A DNA stretch of 64,000 nucleotides from Rummeliibacillus pycnus_A (GTDB lineage: Bacteria > Bacillota > Bacilli > Bacillales_A > Planococcaceae), in assembly GCF_044359855.1 (NCBI RefSeq), contig NZ_CP132291.1, positions 1,178,001 to 1,242,000 on the forward strand. Reading direction: 5' to 3'. Numbering within the stretch: the stretch's first letter is position 1; each line of letters begins with the position of its first letter. The position numbers and the translations under genes are program-made. Of the stretch, positions 32,524 to 41,746 are shown piece by piece. The notes below the pieces were generated by a model. It did no database searches, had not been told where the DNA came from, and saw only the letters and a list, made by a program, of their open reading frames with translations.

Positions 32524-33315
32524 TTTATCTTTATTATCAATATTTTTCTTTTCAAAATGTGCATCAAATAACAATGGCGTTCTTTCCAATTGCTCTATAA
32601 ACGTACGACTCTTAAAACGCATGCCGGTTTGTTCTTCATAAATTGTTGTAACAATTTTGCGTATAAAGCCTTTTGTTTCTTTTTTTAATGTCAGTTTCCC
32701 AATTTGATCAATTGGTACATTATAAAACATACGGATTAGTTTCAGTTGAGTTGGTGTTAAGCGAATGAGATAGGGATCTTGATGAAAACAGCGATGACAT
32801 AAAAAACCACCTTGCGTAAATGAAAAGGCGAATTCTCCTTCAACTGCACCGCAGCTTGCACATGCATGTAAAATTGGTTGGACACCAGTGTATGGTAACA
32901 TCTTCCATTCTACAAACGTTGCAATTGCTTCTGGATCATAGCCTTCTTCAATTGCATGGAGTGCTTGTGATAGTACATCAAATGCATAAGGATCTGGTCT
33001 ATCAGATTCTACTAAACGATCAACAATTTCAACAACATAACTAGCGTAAGCTGTTGCAACAATATCTTCTTGAATATGTCGCATGGATTCTAAAGGTTCC
33101 CCTTGTTGCAATGTCCCCATGCCACGACCTTGCTGAATCATAAAGGTTCCATGTACAAATGGTTGGCTAATGGCAGCTAATCGACTAGAGGGCTTTTTAG
33201 CACCTCTAGCCATGGCTGCAATTTTGCCAACTTCTCTTGTCATCAGTGTGACGACTTTGTTTGTCTCACCGTATGGTCGTGATTTTAAGACAATGCCTTC
33301 CCATTTATTCAGCAA
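32494..33315 (-). CDS. recO: DNA repair protein RecO
   Basis: Recombination mediator that helps load RecA on gaps (RecFOR pathway). The N-terminal OB-fold starts WEGIVLKSRPYGETNKVV and continues to SQPF, and the GTLQQGE loop is typical. A zinc-binding region contains HACASCGAVEGEF and LCHRCF. Length 273. The start is TTG at 33315: MLNKWEG aligns with the MLTKCEG of B. subtilis; the ribosome site AGGA is rather far upstream. The small yqzL gene between recO and era in B. subtilis is absent. Followed immediately by a terminator that overlaps its end. Confidence 0.94.
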   Translation of the reverse strand: MLNKWEGIVLKSRPYGETNKVVTLMTREVGKIAAMARGAKKPSSRLAAISQPFVHGTFMIQQGRGMGTLQQGEPLESMRHIQEDIVATAYASYVVEIVDRLVESDRPDPYAFDVLSQALHAIEEGYDPEAIATFVEWKMLPYTGVQPILHACASCGAVEGEFAFSFTQGGFLCHRCFHQDPYLIRLTPTQLKLIRMFYNVPIDQIGKLTLKKETKGFIRKIVTTIYEEQTGMRFKSRTFIEQLERTPLLFDAHFEKKNIDNKDKKIQAINDEE

Positions 33316-33338
33316 TTGTCTTCACTTCCTAACGTTTT

Positions 33339-34250
33339 TTAGTATTCATCATCACGATAGCCGTAATCGCGAAGTTGCGATGCACGGTCACGCCAATCTT
33401 TTTGAACTTTTACCCAAAGTTCCAGATATACTTTACTTCCAAGTAACGTTTCAATATCTTTGCGAGCACGCGTACCAATTTCTTTTAATAAAGCACCGCG
33501 TTTACCTATGACAATCCCTTTTTGAGAGTCACGTTCAACAATTATAGAGGCATTGATACGAACTAAATCTTTTTCTTCATCTTTTGCAATTTTTTCAATT
33601 TCTACTGCTATAGAATGTGGTACTTCATCGCGAGTTAAGTGAAGTACTTTTTCACGAATAAGTTCTGCAATGATAAAACGTTCTGGGTGATCTGTCACTT
33701 GATCAGCAGGGTAATATTGAGGGCCTTCTGGTAAATATTTTTTCAATGTATCAAGTAATTGTTGTACATTGTTACCTTGAAGAGCTGAGATTGGAATGAT
33801 TTCTGCAAATTCAAATTCATCTTTATATGATTCAATTATTTGAAATAACTCATCAGGGTGTACTGCATCAATTTTATTCACTACTAAAAAGACAGGTGTT
33901 TTAGTGCCTTCTAGCATTTCCATTATGAATTTGTCACCGGCACCAAGCTTTTGTGTCGCATTGACCATGAACATAATAGCTTCAACTTCACGCAAAGCAT
34001 TTTTTGATACTTTTAACATGAATTCGCCAAGTTTATGCTTTGGTTTATGAATCCCTGGTGTGTCAATGAAAATCATTTGTGAATCATCTGTTGTGTATAC
34101 ACCTTGTACTTTGTTACGAGTAGTTTGTGGTTTGTCACTCATAATAGCAATTTTTTGACCAATTACATTATTTAAAAACGTTGATTTCCCTACGTTTGGT
34201 CGTCCTACGATGGTAACGAACCCTGATTTAAAACCTTTATTTTCCTGCAT
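33339..34250 (-). CDS. era: GTPase Era
   Basis: Essential ribosome-assembly GTPase binding the 3' end of 16S rRNA. GRPNVGKST (16-24), DTPG (about 63-66) and NKID are the G1, G3 and G4 motifs. The C-terminal KH domain contains IVIGKRGALLKEIG. Length 303 is normal. The ATG follows GGAGG, located inside the end of cdd; the two genes overlap by 14 bases. Confidence 0.97.
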   Translation of the reverse strand: MQENKGFKSGFVTIVGRPNVGKSTFLNNVIGQKIAIMSDKPQTTRNKVQGVYTTDDSQMIFIDTPGIHKPKHKLGEFMLKVSKNALREVEAIMFMVNATQKLGAGDKFIMEMLEGTKTPVFLVVNKIDAVHPDELFQIIESYKDEFEFAEIIPISALQGNNVQQLLDTLKKYLPEGPQYYPADQVTDHPERFIIAELIREKVLHLTRDEVPHSIAVEIEKIAKDEEKDLVRINASIIVERDSQKGIVIGKRGALLKEIGTRARKDIETLLGSKVYLELWVKVQKDWRDRASQLRDYGYRDDEY

Positions 34251-34644
34251 TCAATAAATCCTCCGGTGAAAAGGCGCCAGGTAGCAACTCTGCTACAGTT
34301 GTTTCTTTCACGTCGCCTTTCATATTTGTTAAGTATACTGGCATATTTGGTGCGCAAAATTCTGAAATAACTTGTCTGCATGCTCCACATGGTGAACAAG
34401 GTCCATCAGTATCTGCTACGATCGCGATTGCCGCAAAATCTCGTTCACCTTCTGAAACAGCCTTGAACATCGCTGTACGTTCAGCACAGTTTGTCATTGA
34501 ATAACCTGAGTTTTCAATATTACAGCCTTTATACACTTTGCCATCAGCAGTTAATAATGCTGCGCCAACTTTAAATTTTGAATAGGGCACATATGCTTTT
34601 TCTCTACCTTCTTTTGCAAGGTCCATTAACTGTTCTTTATCCAT
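34237..34644 (-). CDS. cdd: Cytidine deaminase
   Basis: Zinc enzyme that converts cytidine and deoxycytidine to uridine forms in pyrimidine salvage. NCAERTAMFKAV carries the first zinc Cys and the catalytic Glu, and PCSPCGACRQV the other two Cys ligands. It is the homotetrameric Bacillus type of about 135 residues. It sits between dgkA (9 bases) and era (overlap of 14 bases) in a tight operon. Confidence 0.97.
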   Translation of the reverse strand: MDKEQLMDLAKEGREKAYVPYSKFKVGAALLTADGKVYKGCNIENSGYSMTNCAERTAMFKAVSEGERDFAAIAIVADTDGPCSPCGACRQVISEFCAPNMPVYLTNMKGDVKETTVAELLPGAFSPEDLLNAGK

Positions 34645-34653
34645 TTAAACACC

Positions 34654-35016
34654 TCAAATCCATAAATTCATCCATTTAGGTAAAAATATAAGTATTCCGA
34701 TTATAACACTTGCGCATGCAAAAACAAATACAGCACCTGCTGCGATATCCTTTGCAGCTTTCGCTAGTGGGTGTCTTTCCGGAGAAGCTAAATCTACAAC
34801 TCGCTCGATTGCCGTATTAATCATTTCAAGCGACAGCATAATTGCAATAACTAGAACGAGAATCATCCACTCTATTTTAGATAAACCTGTAAATGCACCT
34901 GCAACAGTGACAATGCTTGCTACCATTAAATCAAAGCGAAAGTTTTGCTCAGTCATTACTTGTTTTAGCCCTGCAATTGCATATTTAAAAGAATGAAAAA
35001 ACTTACGCGTGTCCAT
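34654..35016 (-). CDS. dgkA: Undecaprenol/diacylglycerol kinase DgkA
   Basis: Small integral membrane kinase; the Gram-positive form phosphorylates undecaprenol, feeding cell-wall lipid carrier. Three membrane spans are visible. The signature MLSLEMINTAIERVVDL, with the catalytic Glu and metal-binding region, and HPLAKAAKDIAAGAVFV are conserved. The frame extends to a GTG at 35025. I chose the ATG at 35016 (MDTRKFFHSF, 120 residues), which overlaps the end of ybeY by 14 bases and relies on translational coupling because the ribosome site is weak. Confidence 0.93.
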   Translation of the reverse strand: MDTRKFFHSFKYAIAGLKQVMTEQNFRFDLMVASIVTVAGAFTGLSKIEWMILVLVIAIMLSLEMINTAIERVVDLASPERHPLAKAAKDIAAGAVFVFACASVIIGILIFLPKWMNLWI

Positions 35017-35491
35017 TATTATCACGTGTTAAACCGTAAGATTCTAAAATCGCATCTTGCTTACCAAACATAATTTTTTCATCTTCAGGAACCATATGGT
35101 CATATCCAAGGACATGAAGGAAACCGTGTATAGCAAGGAATCCTAATTCACGCTCAAATGAATGACCGTATTCTTCCGCTTGTTCTCTTGTACGGTCTAT
35201 TGAAATAATGACATCACCTAAAATCCGTGGCATACCTTCAGCAATAATCGGTGTTTCTCCTTCTCCAACTTCTTCAAGTGCAAAAGAGATCACATCTGTT
35301 GGCGCGTCTTTATGGCGGTACTCACGGTTTATCTCGTGAATGGCTTCATTTGTTACAAAGGTGATTGAAATTTCAGTACCATCTTCAATATTTTCTACTT
35401 TTGCTGCGTGTTGCAAAAGACTTTCCACTAATGCAATATCAGATTCCTTTACTTTTCCTGTCTCATCTAAAAAATCGATGTTCAAACTCAT
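35003..35491 (-). CDS. ybeY: Endoribonuclease YbeY
   Basis: Metal-dependent RNase for 16S rRNA 3' maturation and ribosome quality control. The zinc motif HGFLHVLGYDHMVPEDE (HxxxHxxGxDH) is intact. The frame extends 20 codons further upstream into the pgpH end. The ATG at 35491 (MSLNIDFLDE), with AGGAGG 6 bases before it, is the evident start, giving 162 residues. Confidence 0.95.
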   Translation of the reverse strand: MSLNIDFLDETGKVKESDIALVESLLQHAAKVENIEDGTEISITFVTNEAIHEINREYRHKDAPTDVISFALEEVGEGETPIIAEGMPRILGDVIISIDRTREQAEEYGHSFERELGFLAIHGFLHVLGYDHMVPEDEKIMFGKQDAILESYGLTRDNNGHA

Positions 35492-35507
35492 TTTATGCCT
35501 CCTAGGC

Positions 35508-37637
35508 TTATTTTGGCTTCGGATATTCAATACGTGAATGGAAGATTCCATTTAAAGTTTCACAAAAAACATGTTCTACTGTTTTAAGTTCTCGGAAAGA
35601 AAGATCACATTCATCAAACTGTCCATCCTGCAATTTGTCTTGTACAATATTGTGAACGAGTTGCTGAATCCCCTCTGATGTTGGGTTCTTCATCGAGCGT
35701 ACAGCTGCTTCAACACTATCTGCTACACATATTATAGCAATTTCTTTCGTTTGTGGCTTCGGTCCTGCATAACGATATGCAAATTCGTCCACATCCGGGT
35801 TATTTTCTTTCTCTTTATAGTAAAAAAACTTCACTAAACTTGTTCCATGGTGTTGTCTTGCTATGTCGACTATTTCTTTTGGCATTTTATGTTGCTCTAA
35901 TATTTTAGCACCATCTTCTGCATGAGCAATAATAATATCTCTACTTGTCTTTGCTGGCAATTGATCATGTGGATTGATCCCTGACATTTGATTTTCAACA
36001 AAAAAAGCAGGTCTTTTTGTTTTGCCAATATCATGATAATAACAACCTACTCGTGCTAGTAAACCATCTGCCCCAATTGCTTCACAAGCTGCATCCGCTA
36101 AATTGGCTACCATGACACTATGATGATAAGTTCCGGGTGTTTCCACTAATATTTTCTTCAATAATGGATGGTTCGGATTTGAAAGTTCAATTAAACGGTA
36201 TGTAGATAACATACCAAATGCTGATTCAATAAAAGGCAGTAATCCTAATGTTAATGCTCCTGATAATATCGCGGAAACGATTGCTGCTATTAAATAATAA
36301 ATCAATTCTTTTGCACCATAATTTGATTGTGAGAGAAGCAGATAAAACGCGATAAATGCAATATTAACTGCTGAGACATAAAGACTATTGGACATAACAC
36401 TGGATCTTTTTTTCGCATTTCTCATGAAATAGATACTAGAAAATCCGCTGAATATAATATACAAAGATACTTCCATCTGAATAACAGATGAATAGCCTTC
36501 TTGGAATACAATTCCCCCAACTGCTGCTGTCATTATTGTTGTAAGTATTGCAATACGCTCATTAACTAATACTCGTATGAGCATAGGTACAACTGCTGCC
36601 GGGAATAAAAAACCAATCATAACATCGAACTCACTGGATACTAAATCTAATAACTTCATTACTACAATTGATGAAAGATAAATTATAATTGTAATCATCA
36701 AATTGCGCGTTTTAAGTTTTGTATCAGCCTTCCAATTATAAAATACTGCATAAAAGAATGCCATCTGTAAAAGGATGAACAGTCCTAAACCCACGATTGG
36801 CTTAACCGAATGATTATTAGACAACATTCCTGTTATTTCAAGTTGGTGATAAACATCGCGATCGATTAATTGGCCTTCTTGTACAATAATTTGGCCTTGT
36901 AAAATTCTAGTCGGATCGACATTTGCTTTTTCTTGTTCTATTCTTTCCTTCGTAAGTTTACTGTCTACCTTGTCAGTTTCTACGATTGATGATCTCGATA
37001 TTGTTATAGCAATTGCTCGGAGATTATCTGGTATTGTAAAACTATCTCGGACAGATTTTTCAACACTTGCTTTAGCATCAGTAACTTGTTCTTGACGAAT
37101 CGGCTCAGATAACTTTTTAGATACGATTGATGTTAATGCATCTCGAGTTGATATGAGATCTTGCTCATCTTGTGATAATAGTGTTGAAAGTTCTTGTGTA
37201 GTAAATCGTATAGTTTGTCCATTCGTATCAATTTCATCTAATTTCTCTCGCAAACTTTTAATCTCTTCTACTAATAAACTGTCTTTATTTAACTTTTTCT
37301 TTTCATTGCCTATCGTTTCTTTCACTTCTATTATGTAGTCGAATGTAGATTTAATGACGGCTGCTTGGTTTTTTCCGATATCTGGAGAAAACGAATAAAC
37401 TGGAGTGACTTCACTAGCAACTCTTTCTCGATCTTCATCTGTTTTCTCTGTATCCTCCACTGTTTTTACAGAGCGGATTGTATCAGGGGATAATTGAAAT
37501 AGCTTTAAATCATAATGCTCTCCCTCTATATCTCTTACCATAAGGACAAATTGTATAATTCCCGTTATTGCTAGTAAACTGGCTAATAATAAGGGAAAAC
37601 GGACATATTGGTGTAGTGTTTTTATGAAATTAATCAC
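35508..37637 (-). CDS. pgpH: Cyclic-di-AMP phosphodiesterase PgpH (7TM-HD)
   Basis: Membrane HD-domain phosphodiesterase that breaks down the second messenger c-di-AMP. It has an N-terminal span (residues 17-33), a large extracellular 7TMR-HDED domain (about 50-270), seven spans (about 275-470) and the cytoplasmic HD domain. The HD metal motifs are HHSVMVANLADAA, CYYHDIGK and ARQHHG. Length 709 fits the B. subtilis orthologue YqfF (711). The start is GTG at 37637 with AGGAGG 7 bases upstream. It lies between phoH and ybeY as in Bacillus. Confidence 0.95.
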   Translation of the reverse strand: MINFIKTLHQYVRFPLLLASLLAITGIIQFVLMVRDIEGEHYDLKLFQLSPDTIRSVKTVEDTEKTDEDRERVASEVTPVYSFSPDIGKNQAAVIKSTFDYIIEVKETIGNEKKKLNKDSLLVEEIKSLREKLDEIDTNGQTIRFTTQELSTLLSQDEQDLISTRDALTSIVSKKLSEPIRQEQVTDAKASVEKSVRDSFTIPDNLRAIAITISRSSIVETDKVDSKLTKERIEQEKANVDPTRILQGQIIVQEGQLIDRDVYHQLEITGMLSNNHSVKPIVGLGLFILLQMAFFYAVFYNWKADTKLKTRNLMITIIIYLSSIVVMKLLDLVSSEFDVMIGFLFPAAVVPMLIRVLVNERIAILTTIMTAAVGGIVFQEGYSSVIQMEVSLYIIFSGFSSIYFMRNAKKRSSVMSNSLYVSAVNIAFIAFYLLLSQSNYGAKELIYYLIAAIVSAILSGALTLGLLPFIESAFGMLSTYRLIELSNPNHPLLKKILVETPGTYHHSVMVANLADAACEAIGADGLLARVGCYYHDIGKTKRPAFFVENQMSGINPHDQLPAKTSRDIIIAHAEDGAKILEQHKMPKEIVDIARQHHGTSLVKFFYYKEKENNPDVDEFAYRYAGPKPQTKEIAIICVADSVEAAVRSMKNPTSEGIQQLVHNIVQDKLQDGQFDECDLSFRELKTVEHVFCETLNGIFHSRIEYPKPK

Positions 37638-37821
37638 AGTACTACCTCCTATCTACTTTTATCATACCAAGTGTCCGAAGATTTTCCATCATTATTTAGT
37701 ATCAATTAGTAATATTATTTTGTTTTACCATAAATTAGATAATATTTTCGCGTTGAGGATTGTCATTACTTGGTCTTTTATTAGCATACTTACTAAACTA
37801 TCCTCTCTTTTACCATTCAAA

Positions 37822-37855
37822 AAAAATCAGAAGCACAATTATGCACCCCTGATTT
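37822..37855 (-). terminator. Terminator after phoH
   Basis: AAATCAG / CTGATTT outer stem plus an inner CA/TG-rich stem, followed on the minus strand by a run of eight T (TCTGATTTTTTTTG). It separates phoH from pgpH, whose own promoter would be in 37640-37820. Confidence 0.8.
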
Positions 37856-37869
37856 CAGTTTATTCTATG

Positions 37870-38826
37870 TTATTTGTGTTCTTCATAGGCTTGAATAATT
37901 TTCGCAACGAGAGGATGTCTCACAACATCAGCTTGTTCTAAAATTCTAATTTCAATATCTTTTACATGACGCAGTGTATTTTCTGCACTAATAAGACCGG
38001 ATTTTGCACCCTTAGGTAGATCAATTTGTGTTTTATCACCTGTTATGACCATTTTAGAGCCAAATCCTAAACGCGTTAGAAACATTTTCATCTGTGCTTC
38101 TGTTGTATTTTGTGCTTCATCTAAAATAACAAAAGCATCATCTAGCGTACGGCCACGCATATAAGCTAGAGGGGCAATTTCAATTGTTCCGCGTTCAATC
38201 ATACGTGCAGTTTGTTCTGCACCTAAGACATCGTGTAACGCATCATATAGCGGTCTTAAATAAGGGTCAACCTTTTCTTTTAAATCTCCCGGTAAGAAAC
38301 CTAAGCTTTCACCAGCTTCCACTGCTGGTCTTGTTAAAATAATTCTTTTTACATGACCATTTTTCAATGCTTGTGTAGCCATGACTACAGCCAAATACGT
38401 TTTACCTGTTCCAGCAGGTCCAATACAAAAAACCAAATCTTTATGACGGATTGCTTGAATATACTGTCTTTGCCCAATTGTTTTTGCACGTATTATTTTT
38501 CCTTTTGTATTACGTGCAATTACTTCATCATAAAGCTCAGAAAAATATTCAACCGTGCCATTTTTAGACATTTCGAGTGCTGACACCACATCACGCTGAT
38601 TGATGTTAATGCCTTTTCGGATTACTATCAATAATTGCTGTACTAATAAACTTGCTTGTTGTTTATTTTCTTCTTCTCCGACAATGACAATCGAATCACC
38701 GCGGGTAATCATTTGAATTTGGAAAGCTTCCTCGATTAATTTTAAATTGGCATCAGAAATGCCTAGAAGCATGACTGCTTCATTTGGATCTTGCATTTGT
38801 AATTGAATTGGTTGTTGTTCTGTCAT
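37870..38826 (-). CDS. phoH: PhoH-like ATPase
   Basis: Cytoplasmic P-loop ATPase of the PhoH family, likely RNA-linked given its constant neighbour ybeY. An N-terminal KH-like region (about 10-90) is followed by the ATPase core with Walker A GPAGTGKT and Walker B FVILDEAQN. The frame opens with TTG at 38832, but that codon overlaps the AAGGAG site. The ATG at 38826 (MTEQQPIQL, 318 residues), 7-8 bases from the site, is better. It starts two bases after the yqfD stop, so the two are one operon. Confidence 0.95.
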   Translation of the reverse strand: MTEQQPIQLQMQDPNEAVMLLGISDANLKLIEEAFQIQMITRGDSIVIVGEEENKQQASLLVQQLLIVIRKGININQRDVVSALEMSKNGTVEYFSELYDEVIARNTKGKIIRAKTIGQRQYIQAIRHKDLVFCIGPAGTGKTYLAVVMATQALKNGHVKRIILTRPAVEAGESLGFLPGDLKEKVDPYLRPLYDALHDVLGAEQTARMIERGTIEIAPLAYMRGRTLDDAFVILDEAQNTTEAQMKMFLTRLGFGSKMVITGDKTQIDLPKGAKSGLISAENTLRHVKDIEIRILEQADVVRHPLVAKIIQAYEEHK

Positions 38827-38828
38827 GC

Positions 38829-39947
38829 TCAATCTCCTTGGTTAATCGCTTGTTTAATTGCAATATTTTCATTCACTAAAAACAATACTTTCCCCTTAAC
38901 TGTATCATTATCAATAGTAACATTCAAAAGTTTTTCACGTTTTACAACGGTTTTTGGTGGTAATTCTTTTACATATTTTTGGTGCAATAAGGGAATTACG
39001 ATATCTTCCACTGATTTTTCATCAAGCGTAACTTTTTTTTCGATTAATTCTTGCTGTAAATATACCTCACCAATCGATGAAAACCACTTAGGTAAATTTA
39101 CAACTTTCCATTCCTTGTTACTCTTTTTTTCATTTGCCCATCGAAAATGATATGTTTTTTCTCCCATCGTCTGATAAGAAATCTTTTTAGGCATTGAAAA
39201 ATCTGATTCTATCCAGTAATCTGCATATACTTCTCCTTCTGCTCCATAGACAATATCTTCTTCTCCCCGTTTTAAAACACCTGATACCAGTAATTCACCA
39301 TTTTTGACAGCATCATTTTCTTCAACCACTCTTTCTCCCTTTTGTAAGTTAAAATGTGTAATTACACCGCTTTTATTAGCGATTAAATTACCTTTTACTG
39401 TATCATTGTTTACTTCGTTTTCTATTGCTGGGGCAGCTAATGGCTCGAAAATCACCTTACTTCCTCTTCGATGAATGTGAACCCAAGATAGATCTCGATG
39501 TTTTGATAAAATATATTGCCGTATTAGTGAATCGTCTGGTTTATCCTTTTTCATAAATGGTCCTGCTAAGTGCATTTCTTTTAAGGTTGCGGATAATTCT
39601 TCGGTTTGCTCTGGAGTGGCTTTTTCTATAGATACCTGCCAAATCCATTGTGAAAATAAAAAAGGAATGACAAGTAAGATGACTAATCCTGCATAGACGA
39701 TCCACTCTTTACGTAATACTTGATCGTCATCTAATGACTCGATCCGAAAAGAAATACCATATTGATAGCGTAATTTTCGAATGGTCGGAAGATGTCTTCG
39801 AACAGTGTGGAAGGTCACTTCATTTTCAGTTGTTGTGAGGTGACGCAATACGATTTTAGATTTTGTTAGAGCGTTCAAAAAAGCTGGGAGTCTTTTCGTT
39901 CGTTTAATACGAATTCGAACAATGCGATATTCTCGACTTTTTTTCAT
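38829..39947 (-). CDS. yqfD: Sporulation protein YqfD
   Basis: Sporulation protein of the YqfD family, made in the mother cell in B. subtilis. An N-terminal soluble part (1-90) resembles a small beta domain (RIKRTKRLPAFLNALTKS). One membrane span lies at about 92-110 (WIVYAGLVILLVIPFLFSQW). The larger C-terminal region has the conserved GVVTHFNLQKGERVV-type barrel and ends near residue 372. The ATG follows AGGATGT and lies five bases after yqfC. The exact biochemical role is unknown. Confidence 0.92.
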   Translation of the reverse strand: MKKSREYRIVRIRIKRTKRLPAFLNALTKSKIVLRHLTTTENEVTFHTVRRHLPTIRKLRYQYGISFRIESLDDDQVLRKEWIVYAGLVILLVIPFLFSQWIWQVSIEKATPEQTEELSATLKEMHLAGPFMKKDKPDDSLIRQYILSKHRDLSWVHIHRRGSKVIFEPLAAPAIENEVNNDTVKGNLIANKSGVITHFNLQKGERVVEENDAVKNGELLVSGVLKRGEEDIVYGAEGEVYADYWIESDFSMPKKISYQTMGEKTYHFRWANEKKSNKEWKVVNLPKWFSSIGEVYLQQELIEKKVTLDEKSVEDIVIPLLHQKYVKELPPKTVVKREKLLNVTIDNDTVKGKVLFLVNENIAIKQAINQGD

Positions 39948-39952
39948 ACATC

Positions 39953-40192
39953 CTAATCCTCTATTCTGGTAAGCTCAATTTTTTTTAAGTTTTTCATTTC
40001 AAGTGCCAACAATTCATCTCGAAGAAGTTTTACATGAAAGGATTCTGCTTCAACTTTGATGCGGAAATCTTCATGCAAAAAAATCATGTGGTGGTCTGCA
40101 ATCGTTTCAAGCATTAAATCTCCTCTGATTCTAATTTGCTGGAAGTTTTCAATTTCGATCAGAGGCATGACTTGTAACAGCCTTTTCGACAT
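39953..40192 (-). CDS. yqfC: Sporulation protein YqfC
   Basis: 79-residue member of the YqfC/YabP family of sporulation proteins, all-beta, with the core FQQIRIRGDLMLETIADHH and a KLLRDELLALEM motif. It pairs with yqfD, five bases downstream, and the pair is sigma-E-dependent in B. subtilis. Its ribosome site GAGGGGG is embedded in the stem of a terminator-like hairpin, see 40191-40236. I could not find a complete sigma-E promoter upstream. Confidence 0.93.
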   Translation of the reverse strand: MSKRLLQVMPLIEIENFQQIRIRGDLMLETIADHHMIFLHEDFRIKVEAESFHVKLLRDELLALEMKNLKKIELTRIED

Positions 40193-40236
40193 AAAAAACC
40201 CCCTCTCTTTTTAGCATATGCTTCAAGAGAGGAGGG
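40191..40236 (-). terminator. Terminator-like hairpin that also contains the yqfC ribosome site
   Basis: CCTCTCTT (40202-40209) pairs with AAGAGAGG (40225-40232). The stem extends by three G-C pairs after a bulge, and a small inner AGCATATGCT palindrome sits in the loop. On the minus strand it is followed by TTTTTT and then at once the yqfC ATG. The same bases serve as terminator arm for yqfB and Shine-Dalgarno for yqfC. Confidence 0.65.
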
Positions 40237-40242
40237 CATGTG

Positions 40243-40695
40243 TTATCTTTTCGATTTGGGTGGTCCTAAAATTTCAGCCATTACAAATGCCTGAGCTAAC
40301 TCATTTGAGTTTTTTGGAAATGTAAATCCAGTTGAGGTAGTGCTTTCTTTTTTAGAAACGGACTTTTTAGCTGTTTGCATGATTGCAGAACGATCAGTTG
40401 TAGTTCGATCAGCTCGTTCAAATATCTTTTTCTCTACTGATTGCTCCACTTTTCCAAGCATTTGAGTAGCTTGTTTTTTCAATTCATCTGGTTCAGGTAC
40501 TTTTTTCTCAATATCCTGTAAAACAGTTTTCGTAACTTCATCCAACTTACGACGCATCGTTTGTTCTAGTTTTTTTGGTTCCACACGTTGCATTCTACGG
40601 TTAACTGGAGGAGGTGTTTCTGAAGCTTCTTCGCCTTTGTTTTTTAAGAAATAGCCGATAATCGAAGAGATGATTATGATTATTAGCGCTTCCAC
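40243..40695 (-). CDS. yqfB: Conserved hypothetical protein at the yqfB position
   Basis: 150 residues, function unknown. The first 14 residues are nearly all Ile (MEALIIIIISSIIGYFL), so a membrane anchor is likely. The rest is highly charged and probably helical: KKLEQTMRRKLDEVTKTVLQ, then a Ser/Thr/Lys-rich linker and a more hydrophobic C-terminus (ELAQAFVMAEILGPPKSKR). It occupies the place of B. subtilis yqfB between floA and yqfC; sequence orthology cannot be judged here. The ATG has a GGGGGATG site. Confidence 0.75.
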   Translation of the reverse strand: MEALIIIIISSIIGYFLKNKGEEASETPPPVNRRMQRVEPKKLEQTMRRKLDEVTKTVLQDIEKKVPEPDELKKQATQMLGKVEQSVEKKIFERADRTTTDRSAIMQTAKKSVSKKESTTSTGFTFPKNSNELAQAFVMAEILGPPKSKR

Positions 40696-40725
40696 AAATG
40701 CATCCCCCTTTCTTCATTCACTATA

Positions 40726-41736
40726 TCATTTTTCATCAGTTGTTTTATTTGTATCATAACCATTTTGATTCATCTTACCGATGGAATCCCGCATACCTGT
40801 ATCCGCTTGAATATTTTTGTAATTCATATAATCCATAATGCCGATATTTCCTGTACGTAAAGCTTCTGCCATAGCCATCGGTACTTCTGCTTCTGCTTCA
40901 ACCACTTTTGCTTTCATCTCTTGTACTCTAGCAATCATTTCTTGTTCAGATGCAACTGCCATTGCGCGACGTTCTTCAGCTTTCGCTTGAGCAATGTTCT
41001 TATCTGCTTGCGCTTGCTCGATTTGCAATTCCGCACCGATGTTTTTGCCGACATCAACATCCGCGATATCAATGGAAAGAATTTCAAATGCTGTACCTGA
41101 GTCTAAACCTTTTGACAATACTGTTTGTGAGATTGAATCTGGATTTTCAAGTACATCTGTATGACTTTGTGAGCTACCAATTGTACTTACAATCCCTTCA
41201 CCAACACGGGCAACGATAGTTTCTTCACCAGCACCGCCTACTAAGCGATCAATATTAGCGCGAACTGTAATACGCGCCTTTGCTTTTACTTCAATACCAT
41301 TCATCGCAACACCTGCGATGAATGGCGTTTCGATTACTTTTGGATTTACTGACATTTGTACTGCTTGTAACACGTCACGTCCTGCCAAATCAATTGCAGC
41401 ACAACGCTCAAATGTTAGCGAAATATTGGCGCGGTGAGCTGCGATCAGTGCATTCACAACGCGATCAACATTACCTCCCGCAAGATAATGACTCTCTAAT
41501 TGGTTAATTGTTACAGGAAGACCTGCTTTATGAGCTTTGATTAAAGGATTGACGATACGTGAAGGAATTACTCGACGTAAACGCATCCCCACTAACGTGA
41601 AAATACTTACTTTAACACCTGCTGCTAAAGCAGAAATCCAAAGTGCAACTGGTACAAACGTAAATAATACTACAAGTGCTAAAAATACCACTACAATTCC
41701 GATAATTGTAGCTATTAAACTACTTGTTAAAACCAT
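40726..41736 (-). CDS. floA: Flotillin-like protein FloA
   Basis: Membrane-scaffold protein of functional membrane microdomains. The N-terminus holds the membrane-inserted hydrophobic hairpin (about 7-50), then the SPFH domain (about 50-250, RITVRANIDRLVGGAGEE). A C-terminal coiled coil rich in Ala/Glu/Gln (QIEQAQADKNIAQAKAEERR) follows. Length 336 is close to B. subtilis FloA (331). It lies directly after nfeD, its usual partner (10 bases), in one operon. Confidence 0.97.
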   Translation of the reverse strand: MVLTSSLIATIIGIVVVFLALVVLFTFVPVALWISALAAGVKVSIFTLVGMRLRRVIPSRIVNPLIKAHKAGLPVTINQLESHYLAGGNVDRVVNALIAAHRANISLTFERCAAIDLAGRDVLQAVQMSVNPKVIETPFIAGVAMNGIEVKAKARITVRANIDRLVGGAGEETIVARVGEGIVSTIGSSQSHTDVLENPDSISQTVLSKGLDSGTAFEILSIDIADVDVGKNIGAELQIEQAQADKNIAQAKAEERRAMAVASEQEMIARVQEMKAKVVEAEAEVPMAMAEALRTGNIGIMDYMNYKNIQADTGMRDSIGKMNQNGYDTNKTTDEK

Positions 41737-41746
41737 TTTTATCCTC

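Noticed and set aside
40193..40242. Sigma-E promoter for yqfC
   Set aside because: CATATGCT fits the -10, but no ATA-type -35 lies at the required distance; the bases are better explained as the loop of a hairpin.
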